A DNA stretch of 64,000 bases from S015-6 sp964479535 (GCA_964479535.1 CAYZMM010000027.1:1-64000), one strand, 5' to 3'. Counted from the stretch's first letter, positions 8,635-17,533 are shown. Translations and numbers: made by a program. The notes: generated from the letters alone by a model not told the origin.

Positions 8635-9096
8635 TTTTCTTTCTCCTTGGAGGCACCCACCTCAGGTCCGGCACAGTAAAAATTTTACCGCCAGTAATGA
8701 TCGAAGCCGCGTCCGAGTCCCGATCGCTCTGCGTGTGGCCCAACGGGCTTTACTGTTTTTGAGAAAGCCGTCGGCGGCGGCATTTGTATGTTATCTTACC
8801 GAACGATAGCCTATTCCCGGGCCGGGGACAAGAAGAGCAAAGTCGCCGAGGATTGCTTCCGCGCTGCGGACTGGCTCTAGATGTGAACATATCTTATGAA
8901 GACCTGCGACAACCCATCTTGACATCCGGGCTGAAGATGATGGGTCCGTAGAAGTACATTACGCGGAGTCCAAACTTCAACTTGAGATTGCGGGACCCGC
9001 ACGGACTGTTTGAGAGACAATGGATAAAAGGAAAACTTGAAATTGCCCGAATACGTTAGGGCGATCGATATCGTGGCATTTACAAGACATCTCTTG
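8635..9096. other. Intergenic region without a convincing gene
   Basis: This stretch separates two minus-strand acyl-CoA synthetase genes. It must hold the promoter of the NDP-forming enzyme; the near-palindrome GTAAAAATTTTAC at about 8676-8688 and AT-rich sequence around 8786-8796 are candidates, but no clear -35/-10 pair was found. A short minus-strand stretch around 8900-9000 reads LKLKFGLRVMYFYGPIIF, which could be a decayed coding fragment, though there is no start signal. Confidence 0.4.
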
Positions 9097-10644
9097 TCAG
9101 CCGATTGCTCGATCGTGACCTTTCCAGAACTCCTTTTTCACATCCTTTCGAAGGATCTTGCCGATGGGGGTCTTGGGGAGGACATCCCAGAACGCGATGG
9201 ATTTCGGGCACTTGTATCCGGCCAGCTTGGCCTTGCAGTGTGCGATCAGCTCGTTTGCAGTCGCTTCCCGGCCCTGTTTCAGAACGACCACCGCCTGCAC
9301 CCTCTCCCCCCAGCGTTCGTCCGGCGCCGACATGACCGCACATTCCATGACCGCGGGGTGCTCGTAGAGAACGTCTTCCGTCTCCTTCGGGTAGACGTTC
9401 TCGCCCCCGGTCACGATCATGTCCGCCTTTCGGTCCACCAGAAAGAGATAGCCCTCCTCATCCAGGATTCCCATGTCGCCCGTGTGGAGCCAGCCTCCTC
9501 GGAGGGTCTGTTCGGTCAGTTCCGGATTCTTCCAATACCCCTGCATGACATGCTTTCTGCGGATCACGATCTCGCCGATCTCTCCTGCGGGAAGAGGAAC
9601 GCCGTCGTCGCCGACCACCCGAACCTCTGCACACAGGGATGCCTTTCCCGCGCTCGCCAGGAGTCTCGACCGTTCTCCTTCCAGGACATGATCCCACGGC
9701 TGCAGCCCTGTGCCGCCCAGCGCTTCGGTCATACCGTACCCCTGGGCAAAGATGGGGCCGAACTTCTTGATACACCGCTTGAGAACTTCCGGAGGGAAGG
9801 GGCTGCCGGCATAGGACATGTAGCGCAGGCTCGACAGGTCGAACGAATCGAGGCCCGGGTGCTCGAGCAGCCACGTGTACAGCGTGGGCACCATGTTGAT
9901 GTGGGTACACTTCTCGTCCTGGATCAACCGCAGGATCTCTCCGAGATCCGGTTTCCGGTTGATCACGACCTTCCCTCCGACGAGCAACACGGCGAGAGCC
10001 GGCCAGAAGGAGACGTGAAACAGGGGAAGGACGAAGCAGGTCGCATCGTCGTTTCGGAACCCGAAACCGGCCACAGCCGCGATGGCAGCGGTCATGATGT
10101 TCCGGTGCGAAAGCATGACGCCCTTGGGAAGACCGGTGGTCCCCCCGGTGTACATGAGAACGGCGACCTCGTTCTCGGCCACATCCCGATCGGGATCCTG
10201 GTCGGAAGCCGCCTCCAGGACGTCCTCGTAGTAGGCCGCACCCTCCGTCCGGTTGTCGAGGGCGATCCAGTCCCGGATGTTTCCAAGCTCTCCCCTCAGG
10301 GAAAGGGCCTTCTGCTCGAATTCGTCCCCCACGAAGAAACTGTCCGCTTCACTGTCCTCGACCACGTAGGCAATCTCCTGGTCGGAGAGCCGAAAGTTCA
10401 GAGGGGTAACACTCATGCCGAGCTTGGCCGCGGCGAAATAGATCTCCAGGTACTTGTGGGTGTTCGCGGCCAGGACCGCCACACGCTCGCCGCGCTGGTA
10501 ACCCATGGCGACCAGAGCGTTGGCAAGGCGGTTGACTCTTTTGTCGGGTTGCCTATGCGTCAGCCGAACGCCCTCGAAGACCGTGGCCTCGAAGTCGGGG
10601 CAAATACTCGCGCTCTTCCTGGGAATGTCTCCGAGAGTGTACAT
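9097..10644 (-). CDS. AMP-forming acyl-CoA synthetase/ligase
   Basis: 515 residues, the usual length for acyl-CoA ligases of the ANL superfamily. The P-loop-like motif MYTGGTTGLPKGVMLSH lies near residue 165, the ATP/AMP-binding YGMTEALGG near 300, WLHTGDMG near 392, and the C-terminal catalytic lysine in PKTPIGKILRK near 495. It activates a carboxylic acid to its CoA thioester through an acyl-adenylate. The acid is unknown; neighbours (acyl-CoA dehydrogenases, thiolase, SDRs) point to fatty or alicyclic acid breakdown. AAGGAGG precedes the ATG. It follows the truncated acyl-CoA dehydrogenase by 18 bases and was probably co-transcribed with it before that gene was broken. Confidence 0.9.
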   Translation of the reverse strand: MYTLGDIPRKSASICPDFEATVFEGVRLTHRQPDKRVNRLANALVAMGYQRGERVAVLAANTHKYLEIYFAAAKLGMSVTPLNFRLSDQEIAYVVEDSEADSFFVGDEFEQKALSLRGELGNIRDWIALDNRTEGAAYYEDVLEAASDQDPDRDVAENEVAVLMYTGGTTGLPKGVMLSHRNIMTAAIAAVAGFGFRNDDATCFVLPLFHVSFWPALAVLLVGGKVVINRKPDLGEILRLIQDEKCTHINMVPTLYTWLLEHPGLDSFDLSSLRYMSYAGSPFPPEVLKRCIKKFGPIFAQGYGMTEALGGTGLQPWDHVLEGERSRLLASAGKASLCAEVRVVGDDGVPLPAGEIGEIVIRRKHVMQGYWKNPELTEQTLRGGWLHTGDMGILDEEGYLFLVDRKADMIVTGGENVYPKETEDVLYEHPAVMECAVMSAPDERWGERVQAVVVLKQGREATANELIAHCKAKLAGYKCPKSIAFWDVLPKTPIGKILRKDVKKEFWKGHDRAIG

Positions 10645-10662
10645 GGCCCGCCTCCTTATGCC

Positions 10663-11511
10663 TCATGACCACGATTTCGGATAGCCCATGAACTGCATGA
10701 TCATGTTCTTCGCCATCTCGTCCGAAATGGGGGAGAAGACCATCTGCTTGTAATCGCGGAAGTGCCTCTGCATGTCGTATTCCATGGCGTAGCCCCACCC
10801 CCCCAGGATCTCCATGCCCCAGATCGTTGCCTTCTCCGAGGCCCGCGCCGCCACGATCTTGGTCATGCAGGCCTCGATGTGATACGGCTTGCCCTCGTCG
10901 CACAACCAAGCACACTTGTAGATCAGGTTCCGGGCGTTCTCGATCTCGATGGCGATGTCGGCCAGGTAATGCTGCAGGCTCTGGAAACGCGCGATGGGCC
11001 CGCCGAAGGCGTGACGTTCCTGGGCGTATTCGAAGGCGTCCCCAAAGGCCGCCTTGGCCACGCCCAGGCTCAGCATGGCCGTGCCGATCCTCTCCGGGTT
11101 GAGGGTGCCCAGCAGCTCGTACCAGCCGTTGTGAAGGGTTCCCACAAGGTTCTCTTTCGGAATGCGCACGTCCTCGTACACGACCTCGTTGCAGCCGGCT
11201 GCGTGACACCCGAGTTTGGGAATGAGACGGGTCTCGAGCCCTTCGGTCGGCCTGGGCACCAGGAAGGTGGAAAGGCCCCGGGAACGCTTTGCCCCCGGTT
11301 CCGTGATCGCCACGGTGGTGATGTAGTCGGCCACATGGGCAGAGGTGATGAAGACCTTCTGGCCGTTCAAGCACCAGTGATCCCCCTCGTCCACGGCCTT
11401 GGTCTGGATCGCCCCCAGGATGTCCGTGCCGCCGCCGGGCTCGGTGAGCCCCAGGGCGAACTTGAGTTCACCTCTGGCAAGTCGCGGCAGGAATTTCTCT
11501 TTCTGCTCCGG
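10663..11511 (-). pseudogene. Acyl-CoA dehydrogenase, 5' end lost at a repeat
   Basis: About 283 codons align with the middle and C-terminal two thirds of an acyl-CoA dehydrogenase: PEQKEKFLPRLARGE, then FALGLTEPGGGTD, then WCLNGQKVFIT, and ending GGWGYAMEYDMQRHFRDYK. The frame is open up to the CCG codon at 11511 and then enters GGGATTGG-rich flank of the inverted repeat at 11539-11615 with no start codon, so the N-terminal helical domain (roughly the first 110 residues) is missing. An internal GTG at 11394 could start only a non-functional fragment. The segment that normally reads YEGTS, with the catalytic Glu, here reads FSPIS, so even the intact parent may have been atypical. Confidence 0.72.
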
Positions 11512-11538
11512 TGCGGGATTGGCGGGATTGGAGGGATT

Positions 11539-11615
11539 GGGGTCAGGCTTTCATTTTACACTTTGAGCAACAACTATTTGGCTGCACCGAAAGTGTAAAA
11601 TGAAAGCCTGACCCC
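11539..11615 (+). repeat. 77-bp inverted-repeat element, copy 2
   Basis: The arms are identical to copy 1 (6089-6165) and the orientation is the same. The left flank is three tandem GGGATTGG words; the right flank repeats GAGTTGGCAC. The element sits exactly between two genes that have both lost their 5' ends, reading away from it on opposite strands. Confidence 0.85.
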
Positions 11616-11649
11616 GAGTTGGCGGTGCGAGTTGGCACGAGTTGGCACG

Positions 11650-12021
11650 CAGGAGGCATCCGTCGAGGTTTTCGGCCCCTTTCAGGGCACGACCGGATGT
11701 GTCGTGGTGGGCATCGAACCCATGACGACCCTTCTCAAAGGCACAGAGGAACGCGTTTCAAAGGGCGTGATGCCGCTGCCGCTCATCTTCTTCTCCGCCC
11801 CCGGATCGGCCTACTGGGGCTTCCGGGCACCGTCCGCCGACTGGATCGTGGAAGCCTCGGACCGGATTGTGGACATCTTCCTCGAGCAGATCCCCAGGTA
11901 TCTCAGCACCGTGCCTGCGGAGAAGTGGGGCGATGCTCCACCGAATCTGGGGAAGCCCGAACCGTCCCTCCATCTCACGATCGTCTTCGACGAACTCCAG
12001 CGCAGACTGGGGATCTCGTAG
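11650..12021 (+). pseudogene. 3' remnant of an unrecognised gene
   Basis: From just after the repeat the plus strand is open for about 123 codons to a TAG at 12019, with GC-rich third positions and a convincing protein composition (GCVVVGIEPMTTLLKG, IFFSAPGSAYWGFRAP, ending VFDELQRRLGIS). There is no start or ribosome site within the coding-like part; a TTG at 11632 lies in the repeat flank. I read it as the C-terminal end of a gene whose front was lost at the repeat. The family is not recognised. Its stop lies 22 bases from the stop of the convergent three-domain fusion gene. Confidence 0.45.
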
Positions 12022-12042
12022 CACCGCACGTGAGCGAAACAC

Positions 12043-14340
12043 CTACGCTTCGACTTCCGGCCCTCCCGCGCCGGGGCGGAACCAGGTGACCGGCCGGAAC
12101 TCACGGGGTACGACGCCCTTCTGCTTGAACCGCGGGAACCCGAGGGCGATGGAGGTGGCGATCCGCCAGGGGGGCTCCACGCCCAGCATCGCCTTGAGCT
12201 CGGGCACGTTCTCCACCATGGAGCCGAACCCGGACCAGCAGAAGCCGAGACCCAGGGCCTGCGCAGCCAGGTTCATGTTCTGCCCGCAGATCCCCGCGTG
12301 CATGTCCGGGCCGGCCGCCTTGTCGTTCACCGCCACGAAGATGACCACGGGCGCACCGAGGTAACTGGGAAGTTCTTTTCGGGACACACACCCGACCCCT
12401 CCCTGAACGCGGGGGTCGAAGATGCCGATCGGCGTCGGTTCCCCGAGCATCTGGACGAGCCCCATGACCATGGCGTCGTTGTGGTAGGAGGCGTGCATCA
12501 TGTTCACGATGCCGTGGCAGGCCTCTTCCAGCTTCCGGATGAGGTCCCTGTCCGTGACCACCACGAACTTCCAGGGCTGGTGGTTTCCGGCGCTGGGTGC
12601 GAACCGGCCCGCCTCGAGCACGCGACGGATCAGGGGTTCCGGAACAGGGTCGTCCTTGAAGTTCCGGACGCTCCTGCGCTCCATCATGGTCTTCTCCACG
12701 TCGGTCCAGTCCGCCGGGTTCCCTTCGGCGTCCTGCGGCTGCAGCGGCAGCTTGTTCTCGTGGTACCCGTAGTCGAAGAAACCCTCGTCCACGTGATACG
12801 TCTCAACGATCGAAATGGCGTCCACCGGGCAGGCCACCATGCAGTTGTAGCAGGAGAAGCAGGCGTACGTCTCCTTCATCTTCGGCACTTCGTTCTCGTC
12901 CATCTCCCAGCACTTGAAGGGGCAGTTCTCGATGCAGAGGCCGCAGGAGGTGCACGTCTCCGGGTCGGCCTTCATGACGCCCATGTGAACGCCCGTAGGC
13001 CGAAGCATGTCCTTCAGATCCTCGAAGGTCGCACCCGCCGCCTCCGCGGCCTGGGCCCCCGGCTGCTGCGTCCCCTCCTGAACGTCGAGGGTGAGCTTGC
13101 CCTTGCCGATCCTCTCGGCTCCGTCCAGGGCCAGGGTCTCGTTGGTGCCGTCCTCGATCATGCTCGCCCGGGCATCCCGGAAGATCTTCTCGATCAGGTA
13201 CTCCCTGGAGAGCCCGTAGCCGCCGTGGACCTGAACGCCCTCACTGGCGACCCGGAAGGCGGTCTCCGTGGACATGATCTTGGACGCCATGGCGTATTGC
13301 ACGGCCATGGGCTGCATCTGCTTGTACTGGCTGTGATTGTAGACGAGAGAGCGGCGAGCGAGGGAGCGGGCCGCCTCCACGGACACGAACATGTCGAAGA
13401 GCTTGAGCCGGATGTTCTGGTGCTGGAAGATGGGCCGGCCGCCCTGCACCCTCTGCATGGCGTACTGCAGGGACTCTTCCAGGGCGGACTGGGCGCACCC
13501 TGCGAAGAGCAGCCCCATCAGGCCGTTCGCGAGCCCCAGCTGGATGTTCGAATAGGTCTTGTAGGTGACCGGGTCCGAGGCGACCATCGCCTTTGCGGGA
13601 ATCCGGACGTCGTCGAAGAAGAGCTCCGCCTGGTTCAGGGCCCGCTGGCCGATCTTGTCCAGGGGCTTGCCGCGGGAGATGCCGGGCAGGTCGAGGGGGA
13701 TGACCGCGATGCCGCCGCCCTCGTTCCCGCGGGACGGGTCGATGGAGAGCCAGAGCGCCGCGTACTTCGCCAGGCTCCCGTTGCTGACCCAGGAGGACTT
13801 CTGGCCGTTCAGCACGTAGCCGTCACCGTCCTTGACCGCCCTGAGCTGGTTCGCCAGCTCCGGCATGGCCGCGTATTCGCCCTCGAAACGGAGGGAATCC
13901 GACCCGTGATCCGGCTCGGTGATGGCCCAGCAGCCGGTCATGGTGCCGGTCGTGTCGGCGCAGAACTGCCGGACCAGGTCCTGCATCTCCGGGTCCGGGG
14001 ACATCATGGCCCAGATGATCGGCATGCTGTGCAGCCCCCAGCTCGCGCCGAGGTCCGGCGCGGCCCAGCCGGCCAGTTCCCAGAGGAGGGCGGTGCTCAG
14101 GGCATCCGAGTCCATGCCGCCCAGCTCTTCCGGAAACATCATCGCCTGATAGCCGAGCTCGTTCGTCTTCCGGAATACGTCCCAGAGAACGGAACCTTCC
14201 GCATAGACGTCCTCCGGGTTCTGCATGCGGTCCAGCTCGACGGCCGCAGGCCGCCACACCTCGCGCATGAACCTCTTGGCCGAATCCCAGAGAGCCACGT
14301 GCTCTTTGGTCAGATCGATATTCAGGTCACGGAGTCCCAT
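12043..14340 (-). CDS. Acyl-CoA dehydrogenase / 2[4Fe-4S] ferredoxin / nitroreductase three-domain fusion
   Basis: 765 residues in one frame. Residues 1-415 are an acyl-CoA dehydrogenase (AITEPDHGSDS at 139-149, GYVLNGQKSSWVSNG, VHGGYGLSREY at 371-381); the residue before the conserved GT is Asp397 (IEDGT), where most family members have Glu. Residues about 455-510 are a ferredoxin with Cys463, 466, 469, 473 and Cys494, 497, 500, 504, enough for two [4Fe-4S] clusters. Residues about 550-750 are an FMN nitroreductase domain (RRSVRNF at 555-561, APSAGNHQPWKF, GLGFCWSGFG). A classical dehydrogenase hands electrons to ETF; here a built-in wire to a second flavin suggests an ETF-independent route, perhaps to ferredoxin or NAD(P)H. 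That is inference. AGGAGG precedes the ATG. The thiolase upstream on the same strand supports a role in acyl-CoA metabolism. Confidence 0.88.
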   Translation of the reverse strand: MGLRDLNIDLTKEHVALWDSAKRFMREVWRPAAVELDRMQNPEDVYAEGSVLWDVFRKTNELGYQAMMFPEELGGMDSDALSTALLWELAGWAAPDLGASWGLHSMPIIWAMMSPDPEMQDLVRQFCADTTGTMTGCWAITEPDHGSDSLRFEGEYAAMPELANQLRAVKDGDGYVLNGQKSSWVSNGSLAKYAALWLSIDPSRGNEGGGIAVIPLDLPGISRGKPLDKIGQRALNQAELFFDDVRIPAKAMVASDPVTYKTYSNIQLGLANGLMGLLFAGCAQSALEESLQYAMQRVQGGRPIFQHQNIRLKLFDMFVSVEAARSLARRSLVYNHSQYKQMQPMAVQYAMASKIMSTETAFRVASEGVQVHGGYGLSREYLIEKIFRDARASMIEDGTNETLALDGAERIGKGKLTLDVQEGTQQPGAQAAEAAGATFEDLKDMLRPTGVHMGVMKADPETCTSCGLCIENCPFKCWEMDENEVPKMKETYACFSCYNCMVACPVDAISIVETYHVDEGFFDYGYHENKLPLQPQDAEGNPADWTDVEKTMMERRSVRNFKDDPVPEPLIRRVLEAGRFAPSAGNHQPWKFVVVTDRDLIRKLEEACHGIVNMMHASYHNDAMVMGLVQMLGEPTPIGIFDPRVQGGVGCVSRKELPSYLGAPVVIFVAVNDKAAGPDMHAGICGQNMNLAAQALGLGFCWSGFGSMVENVPELKAMLGVEPPWRIATSIALGFPRFKQKGVVPREFRPVTWFRPGAGGPEVEA

Positions 14341-14380
14341 GGTCTACCTCCTCTATCCTTGATTTACACTGCGTCGAAGT

Positions 14381-14445
14381 AGGGGACGTTGTTAACTTCG
14401 TTAACTTCTCGTGCCGAGAAGTTAACGAAGTTAACAACGTCCCCT
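14381..14445. repeat. GGGGACGTTGTTAAC palindrome, long copy
   Basis: A perfect 31-bp inverted repeat starting AGGGGACGTTGTTAACTTCG, with a 3-base loop (TGC). It lies between the thiolase stop and the start of the fusion gene, and as RNA would form a very stable hairpin that could dampen read-through between them. Related copies are at 19352-19386 and 21296-21357. It belongs to no coding sequence and is typical of REP-like elements. Confidence 0.85.
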
Positions 14446-14479
14446 AAAACATCGCGCCTGGGAATGACGGCTGCGGCTT

Positions 14480-15733
14480 CTATTTCTTCAGAATGGTGAC
14501 GGACAGGGCCGCTTCGGAGGACCCGACCGTGCCGCCCGCGTTCTGGGCAAGACCCACCTTCGCCCCTTCCACCTGCCGCTTGCCGACCCGGCCGCCTCCG
14601 GCCAGGTGCCAGTAAATCTCCACCACCTGGCGCACGCCGGTGGCCCCGATCGGGTGCCCCTGCGACTCCAGGCCTCCCGACACGTTGACAGGAAGCTTGC
14701 CGCCCAGGGTCGAGTGGCCCGCCTCGGCAAAAGCGCCGCCCCCACCCAGAGGGCAGAAGCCCAGCTCCTCGGTGACATAAAGCTCCCCGTAGGCCGTCGC
14801 ATCGTGGACCTCTGCCAGGTCGATCTCTTCCGGCCCCACGCCCGCCCGCTCGTAAGCGCTCCCGGCGAGCCGGGCCAGGGTGCTCTCGTCCTTCTCCGCT
14901 TCGGGGTCTTCACCGCTGGCCAGCATGCAGGCCGCCACCTCCACGGCGTGGTCCGCACCGATCCGCTTCGCGAACTCCTCCGAGCAGACGACCAGGGCCG
15001 CCGCCCCGTCACCGATGGGCGAGCACATGGGCCGGGTCAGCGGGTAGGCGACCTCCGGTGCCGTGAGCACCTCCTCCACGCTGAACTCGTTCCGGTACTG
15101 GGCCAGAGGGTTCATCGAGGAGTGGTAGTGGTTCTTGGACGAAATCACGGCGAGCTGTTTCTGTGTGGTTCCGTACTTTTCCATGTGGGCCCGGGCCATC
15201 ACGGCATAGACATCCATGAAGACCGTACGTTGCCCGGACTTCGCCTTGTCGGTCTCGCCCCGGGCCTCTCTCTCCTTCTTGATCCTCTCCTCCTGCTCGG
15301 CAAAGGCCTGCATCAGCTGCGGGAGGATCTCCACGTCCATGCAACCGGTGAAGGCGGGAAGCACCCGGCCCCGGTCCTCGAAGTACATCTTCTCCATGCC
15401 CACGGCCAGGGCCACGTCCATCTCGCCCAGGGCCACCATGGCCCGTGCGCCGTGCAGGGCCGTGGCGGACGACGCGCAGGCGTTCTCCACGTTGATCACG
15501 GGGATTCCGCCGATGCCCATGTCGCGGAGGACCACCTGCCCCCTGACCGACTCCTGCCCCTGCAGCACCCCCTGGGAGGCGTTTCCGACCCAGGCACCCT
15601 GCAGCTGCTCCTTCTCCACACCCGCATCCTTCAGGGCGCCGTTGACCGCTTCGGCCACCAGGGACTTCAGGTTCCGGTCCAGGTGCCGGCCGAACTTGGT
15701 CATGGCCCCACCGATGATCACGACCTTACGCAT
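14480..15733 (-). CDS. Thiolase family protein (SCP-x/acetyl-CoA acetyltransferase-like)
   Basis: 417 residues with the thiolase fold. The nucleophilic cysteine is Cys86 in NVENACASSATAL, followed by an EVHDAT histidine near residue 307 and the GHPIGATG motif near 360, with a final SVTILKK. The layout is that of the SCP-x or lipid-transfer type of thiolase (Pfam thiolase N and C halves) rather than FadA. It would cleave a 3-oxoacyl-CoA with CoA or condense acyl-CoAs; chain specificity is unknown. GAGAAGGAGG precedes the ATG. It shares strand and theme with the VOC/SDR genes upstream and the dehydrogenase fusion downstream, so it probably supplies the thiolytic step of the same pathway. Confidence 0.87.
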   Translation of the reverse strand: MRKVVIIGGAMTKFGRHLDRNLKSLVAEAVNGALKDAGVEKEQLQGAWVGNASQGVLQGQESVRGQVVLRDMGIGGIPVINVENACASSATALHGARAMVALGEMDVALAVGMEKMYFEDRGRVLPAFTGCMDVEILPQLMQAFAEQEERIKKEREARGETDKAKSGQRTVFMDVYAVMARAHMEKYGTTQKQLAVISSKNHYHSSMNPLAQYRNEFSVEEVLTAPEVAYPLTRPMCSPIGDGAAALVVCSEEFAKRIGADHAVEVAACMLASGEDPEAEKDESTLARLAGSAYERAGVGPEEIDLAEVHDATAYGELYVTEELGFCPLGGGGAFAEAGHSTLGGKLPVNVSGGLESQGHPIGATGVRQVVEIYWHLAGGGRVGKRQVEGAKVGLAQNAGGTVGSSEAALSVTILKK

Positions 15734-15904
15734 GTCGTTCCTCCTTCTCGTTCAGCGTGAGATTGCACGGGGATCCCCCACTTGCCGGCTTGCCCCGGGA
15801 TTCCATCTCCGGTCTGTCCGGGTACCGGACCCTGTACGCGCACTAGGAAGAATCCGGTGAGGCGAAGGATCAGGGGCAAAGGAGAACGGCTCGTGTCGTC
15901 TACG

Positions 15905-15934
15905 ATTATAATACGGAGCGATGAAGGTTGGAAG
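15905..15934 (-). promoter_or_regulatory. Candidate promoter for the thiolase gene
   Basis: A consensus TATAAT reads on the minus strand at 15910-15905, inside an ATTATAAT palindrome that also reads on the plus strand. A weak CTTCCA -35 lies 18 bp upstream (15934-15929). It is 172 bases before the thiolase ATG in a 236-base gap after the VOC genes. The -35 is poor, so this is tentative. Confidence 0.3.
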
Positions 15935-15969
15935 GTCCCCGTGGGTGCGTGCCGGCGGCGACAGGGCGG

Positions 15970-16584
15970 CTACGTCGACCCTGCCGCCTCCAGGGACCGA
16001 ACGAGCCCGCCCACCAGGCTCTCCGGGATCCGTAGGCATTGGTTTCCGTGCCGGATCTCGACCTCGGCGCCCCGGTCTCCTTCCACGCGCCGGACCGCTA
16101 CCGGGCCTTCCTCCGTCCCCGTCTGCTGCGCCGGGACGAACTCCCGGTACGAAGGGGGGACGTAGCCGGGATGGATCCAGTCCAGGGGGTTGAACTCGGC
16201 GAACTGGAGCAGGGTGCCGAAGGCGTTCTTCGGGTGGATGAAGAACTCCTTCCAGCCCGGGAGGGCCTCGGAGTAGCCGAAGGTCTCGATTCCCTTTTCC
16301 TCGAGCCCCCTGTGCACGGCCTCGAGGTCGTCCACCTGGATCGTGATGTGGTGCGGTCCCTCCCCCCTCTTCTCGATGAACCGCTGGACGAACCCCTTCG
16401 CATCCATCGGATCGATCAGCTCGATGAAGCAGGAGGTCCCCAGCTCCAGGGTGGTCCAGCGGTAGCCCTGGTCCGGGAAAGGCGCGGAGAAGAGCTCACG
16501 GGCCCCGAGCCCGTCGACGAAGAAGGCCCGGGCCCGTTCGAGGTCCTGTACTGCGATGGCGACGTGATCGATACGCCTGATCAT
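15970..16584 (-). CDS. VOC (glyoxalase/methylmalonyl-CoA epimerase-like) protein
   Basis: 204 residues from the ATG at 16584. It begins MIRRIDHVAIAVQDLERARAF, as methylmalonyl-CoA epimerases do, and has the second metal-site segment GPHHITIQVDDLEAV near residue 80. The N-terminal 140 residues are one complete vicinal-oxygen-chelate domain; the last 60 form an unrecognised tail rich in Glu, Arg and Gly. The family includes epimerases, glyoxalase I and dioxygenases, and metal-binding His and Glu residues are present, but the reaction is not certain. Its start lies 10 bases after the stop of the larger VOC gene, so the two are in one operon under the promoter at 18433-18480. Confidence 0.78.
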   Translation of the reverse strand: MIRRIDHVAIAVQDLERARAFFVDGLGARELFSAPFPDQGYRWTTLELGTSCFIELIDPMDAKGFVQRFIEKRGEGPHHITIQVDDLEAVHRGLEEKGIETFGYSEALPGWKEFFIHPKNAFGTLLQFAEFNPLDWIHPGYVPPSYREFVPAQQTGTEEGPVAVRRVEGDRGAEVEIRHGNQCLRIPESLVGGLVRSLEAAGST

Positions 16585-16594
16585 AGGCCGGCTC

Positions 16595-17533
16595 CTATGT
16601 GGGGAGTTCCAGGATCTCCACCGGAATCCCGTCCGGGTCCCGGACATAGAGGAACCAGGCCGTTCCCTGCAGCCCCTCTTCGTGCACCTCCATGCCGGTC
16701 GGGTTGGAGATGAACTCCAGACCCTCGTTCATGAAATACCTGGCCAGGCCCAGCAGGTCGTGGCAGATGCAGCAGCTTTCCAGATACCCGTAGTCGCCCC
16801 AGAGAACGTGGAACGGGATCGAGCGGCCCCGGGGCCGCGACACCTCGTAGAGCTCGAGCATGTGAAATCCGTTGCTGTTGGCGAGGAGGCAGGAGCGGAC
16901 CCGGGTGTCCGGGCTGCCCGAGACCTCTCCCATCAGGCCGGAGAAGGCCTCGTGGGGCTCGATGACCACGGTGTCGAAATCCACGTATTTCCGGTAGAAC
17001 TCGATCGAGCGTTCCAGGTCGGTGACACTGACCCCCAGGGAGCGGATGCGGCCCAGCGGGCCGTCCGCCTGGATCTTGGGGCCGGAAGCGAACTCGATCA
17101 GGTTTCCGTCGGGGTCCGCGCCGAAGACGAAGGCGTAGTCGCCCCACCCCGGGATGTCGGTCGATTTCGGGGGCGAGAGGAAGCGGATCCTGTCCTGGTA
17201 CGCCTCGCGGAACGTCTCCACGTCCTCCACCTCCACGGTCATCTTGTTCACGCCGATGTCGCCGTACCGGACCTCCTTGTGGATCGGCCGCGGGGACGGC
17301 TCGAGCCGCTGGATGCACTCGACCACGATGGCGTCCTTCTCCTGCATGTACATCCACCCGTTGAACACGTGCGGAGATGTCCGGAAGAAGTCCGCCATGG
17401 CATTGTGGGTAACCCCGAAATCCGCCATGGGGACCCTGCACTCGAGCACGTCCCGGTAGAATTCACGGCTCGTTTCGATGTTTCGGATACCGATGCCCAC
17501 GTGCTGCACGCCTGTCACCTTCGGTTTTTCCAT
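16595..17533 (-). CDS. Two-domain VOC family protein
   Basis: 312 residues with two VOC modules. The first starts VTGVQHVGIGIRNIETSREF near residue 6; the second starts RIRSLGVSVTDLERSIEFY near residue 163. The protein ends YVRDPDGIPVEILELP, a typical glyoxalase/bleomycin-resistance C-terminus with a metal-ligand Glu. Two-domain members include extradiol dioxygenases, though the strict set of dioxygenase iron ligands could not be confirmed by eye. AAGGAG lies upstream of the ATG. It sits 17 bases after the SDR gene and 10 bases before the smaller VOC gene. A shared pathway that isomerises or cleaves a keto/hydroxy acid or CoA ester is inferred. Confidence 0.78.
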   Translation of the reverse strand: MEKPKVTGVQHVGIGIRNIETSREFYRDVLECRVPMADFGVTHNAMADFFRTSPHVFNGWMYMQEKDAIVVECIQRLEPSPRPIHKEVRYGDIGVNKMTVEVEDVETFREAYQDRIRFLSPPKSTDIPGWGDYAFVFGADPDGNLIEFASGPKIQADGPLGRIRSLGVSVTDLERSIEFYRKYVDFDTVVIEPHEAFSGLMGEVSGSPDTRVRSCLLANSNGFHMLELYEVSRPRGRSIPFHVLWGDYGYLESCCICHDLLGLARYFMNEGLEFISNPTGMEVHEEGLQGTAWFLYVRDPDGIPVEILELPT

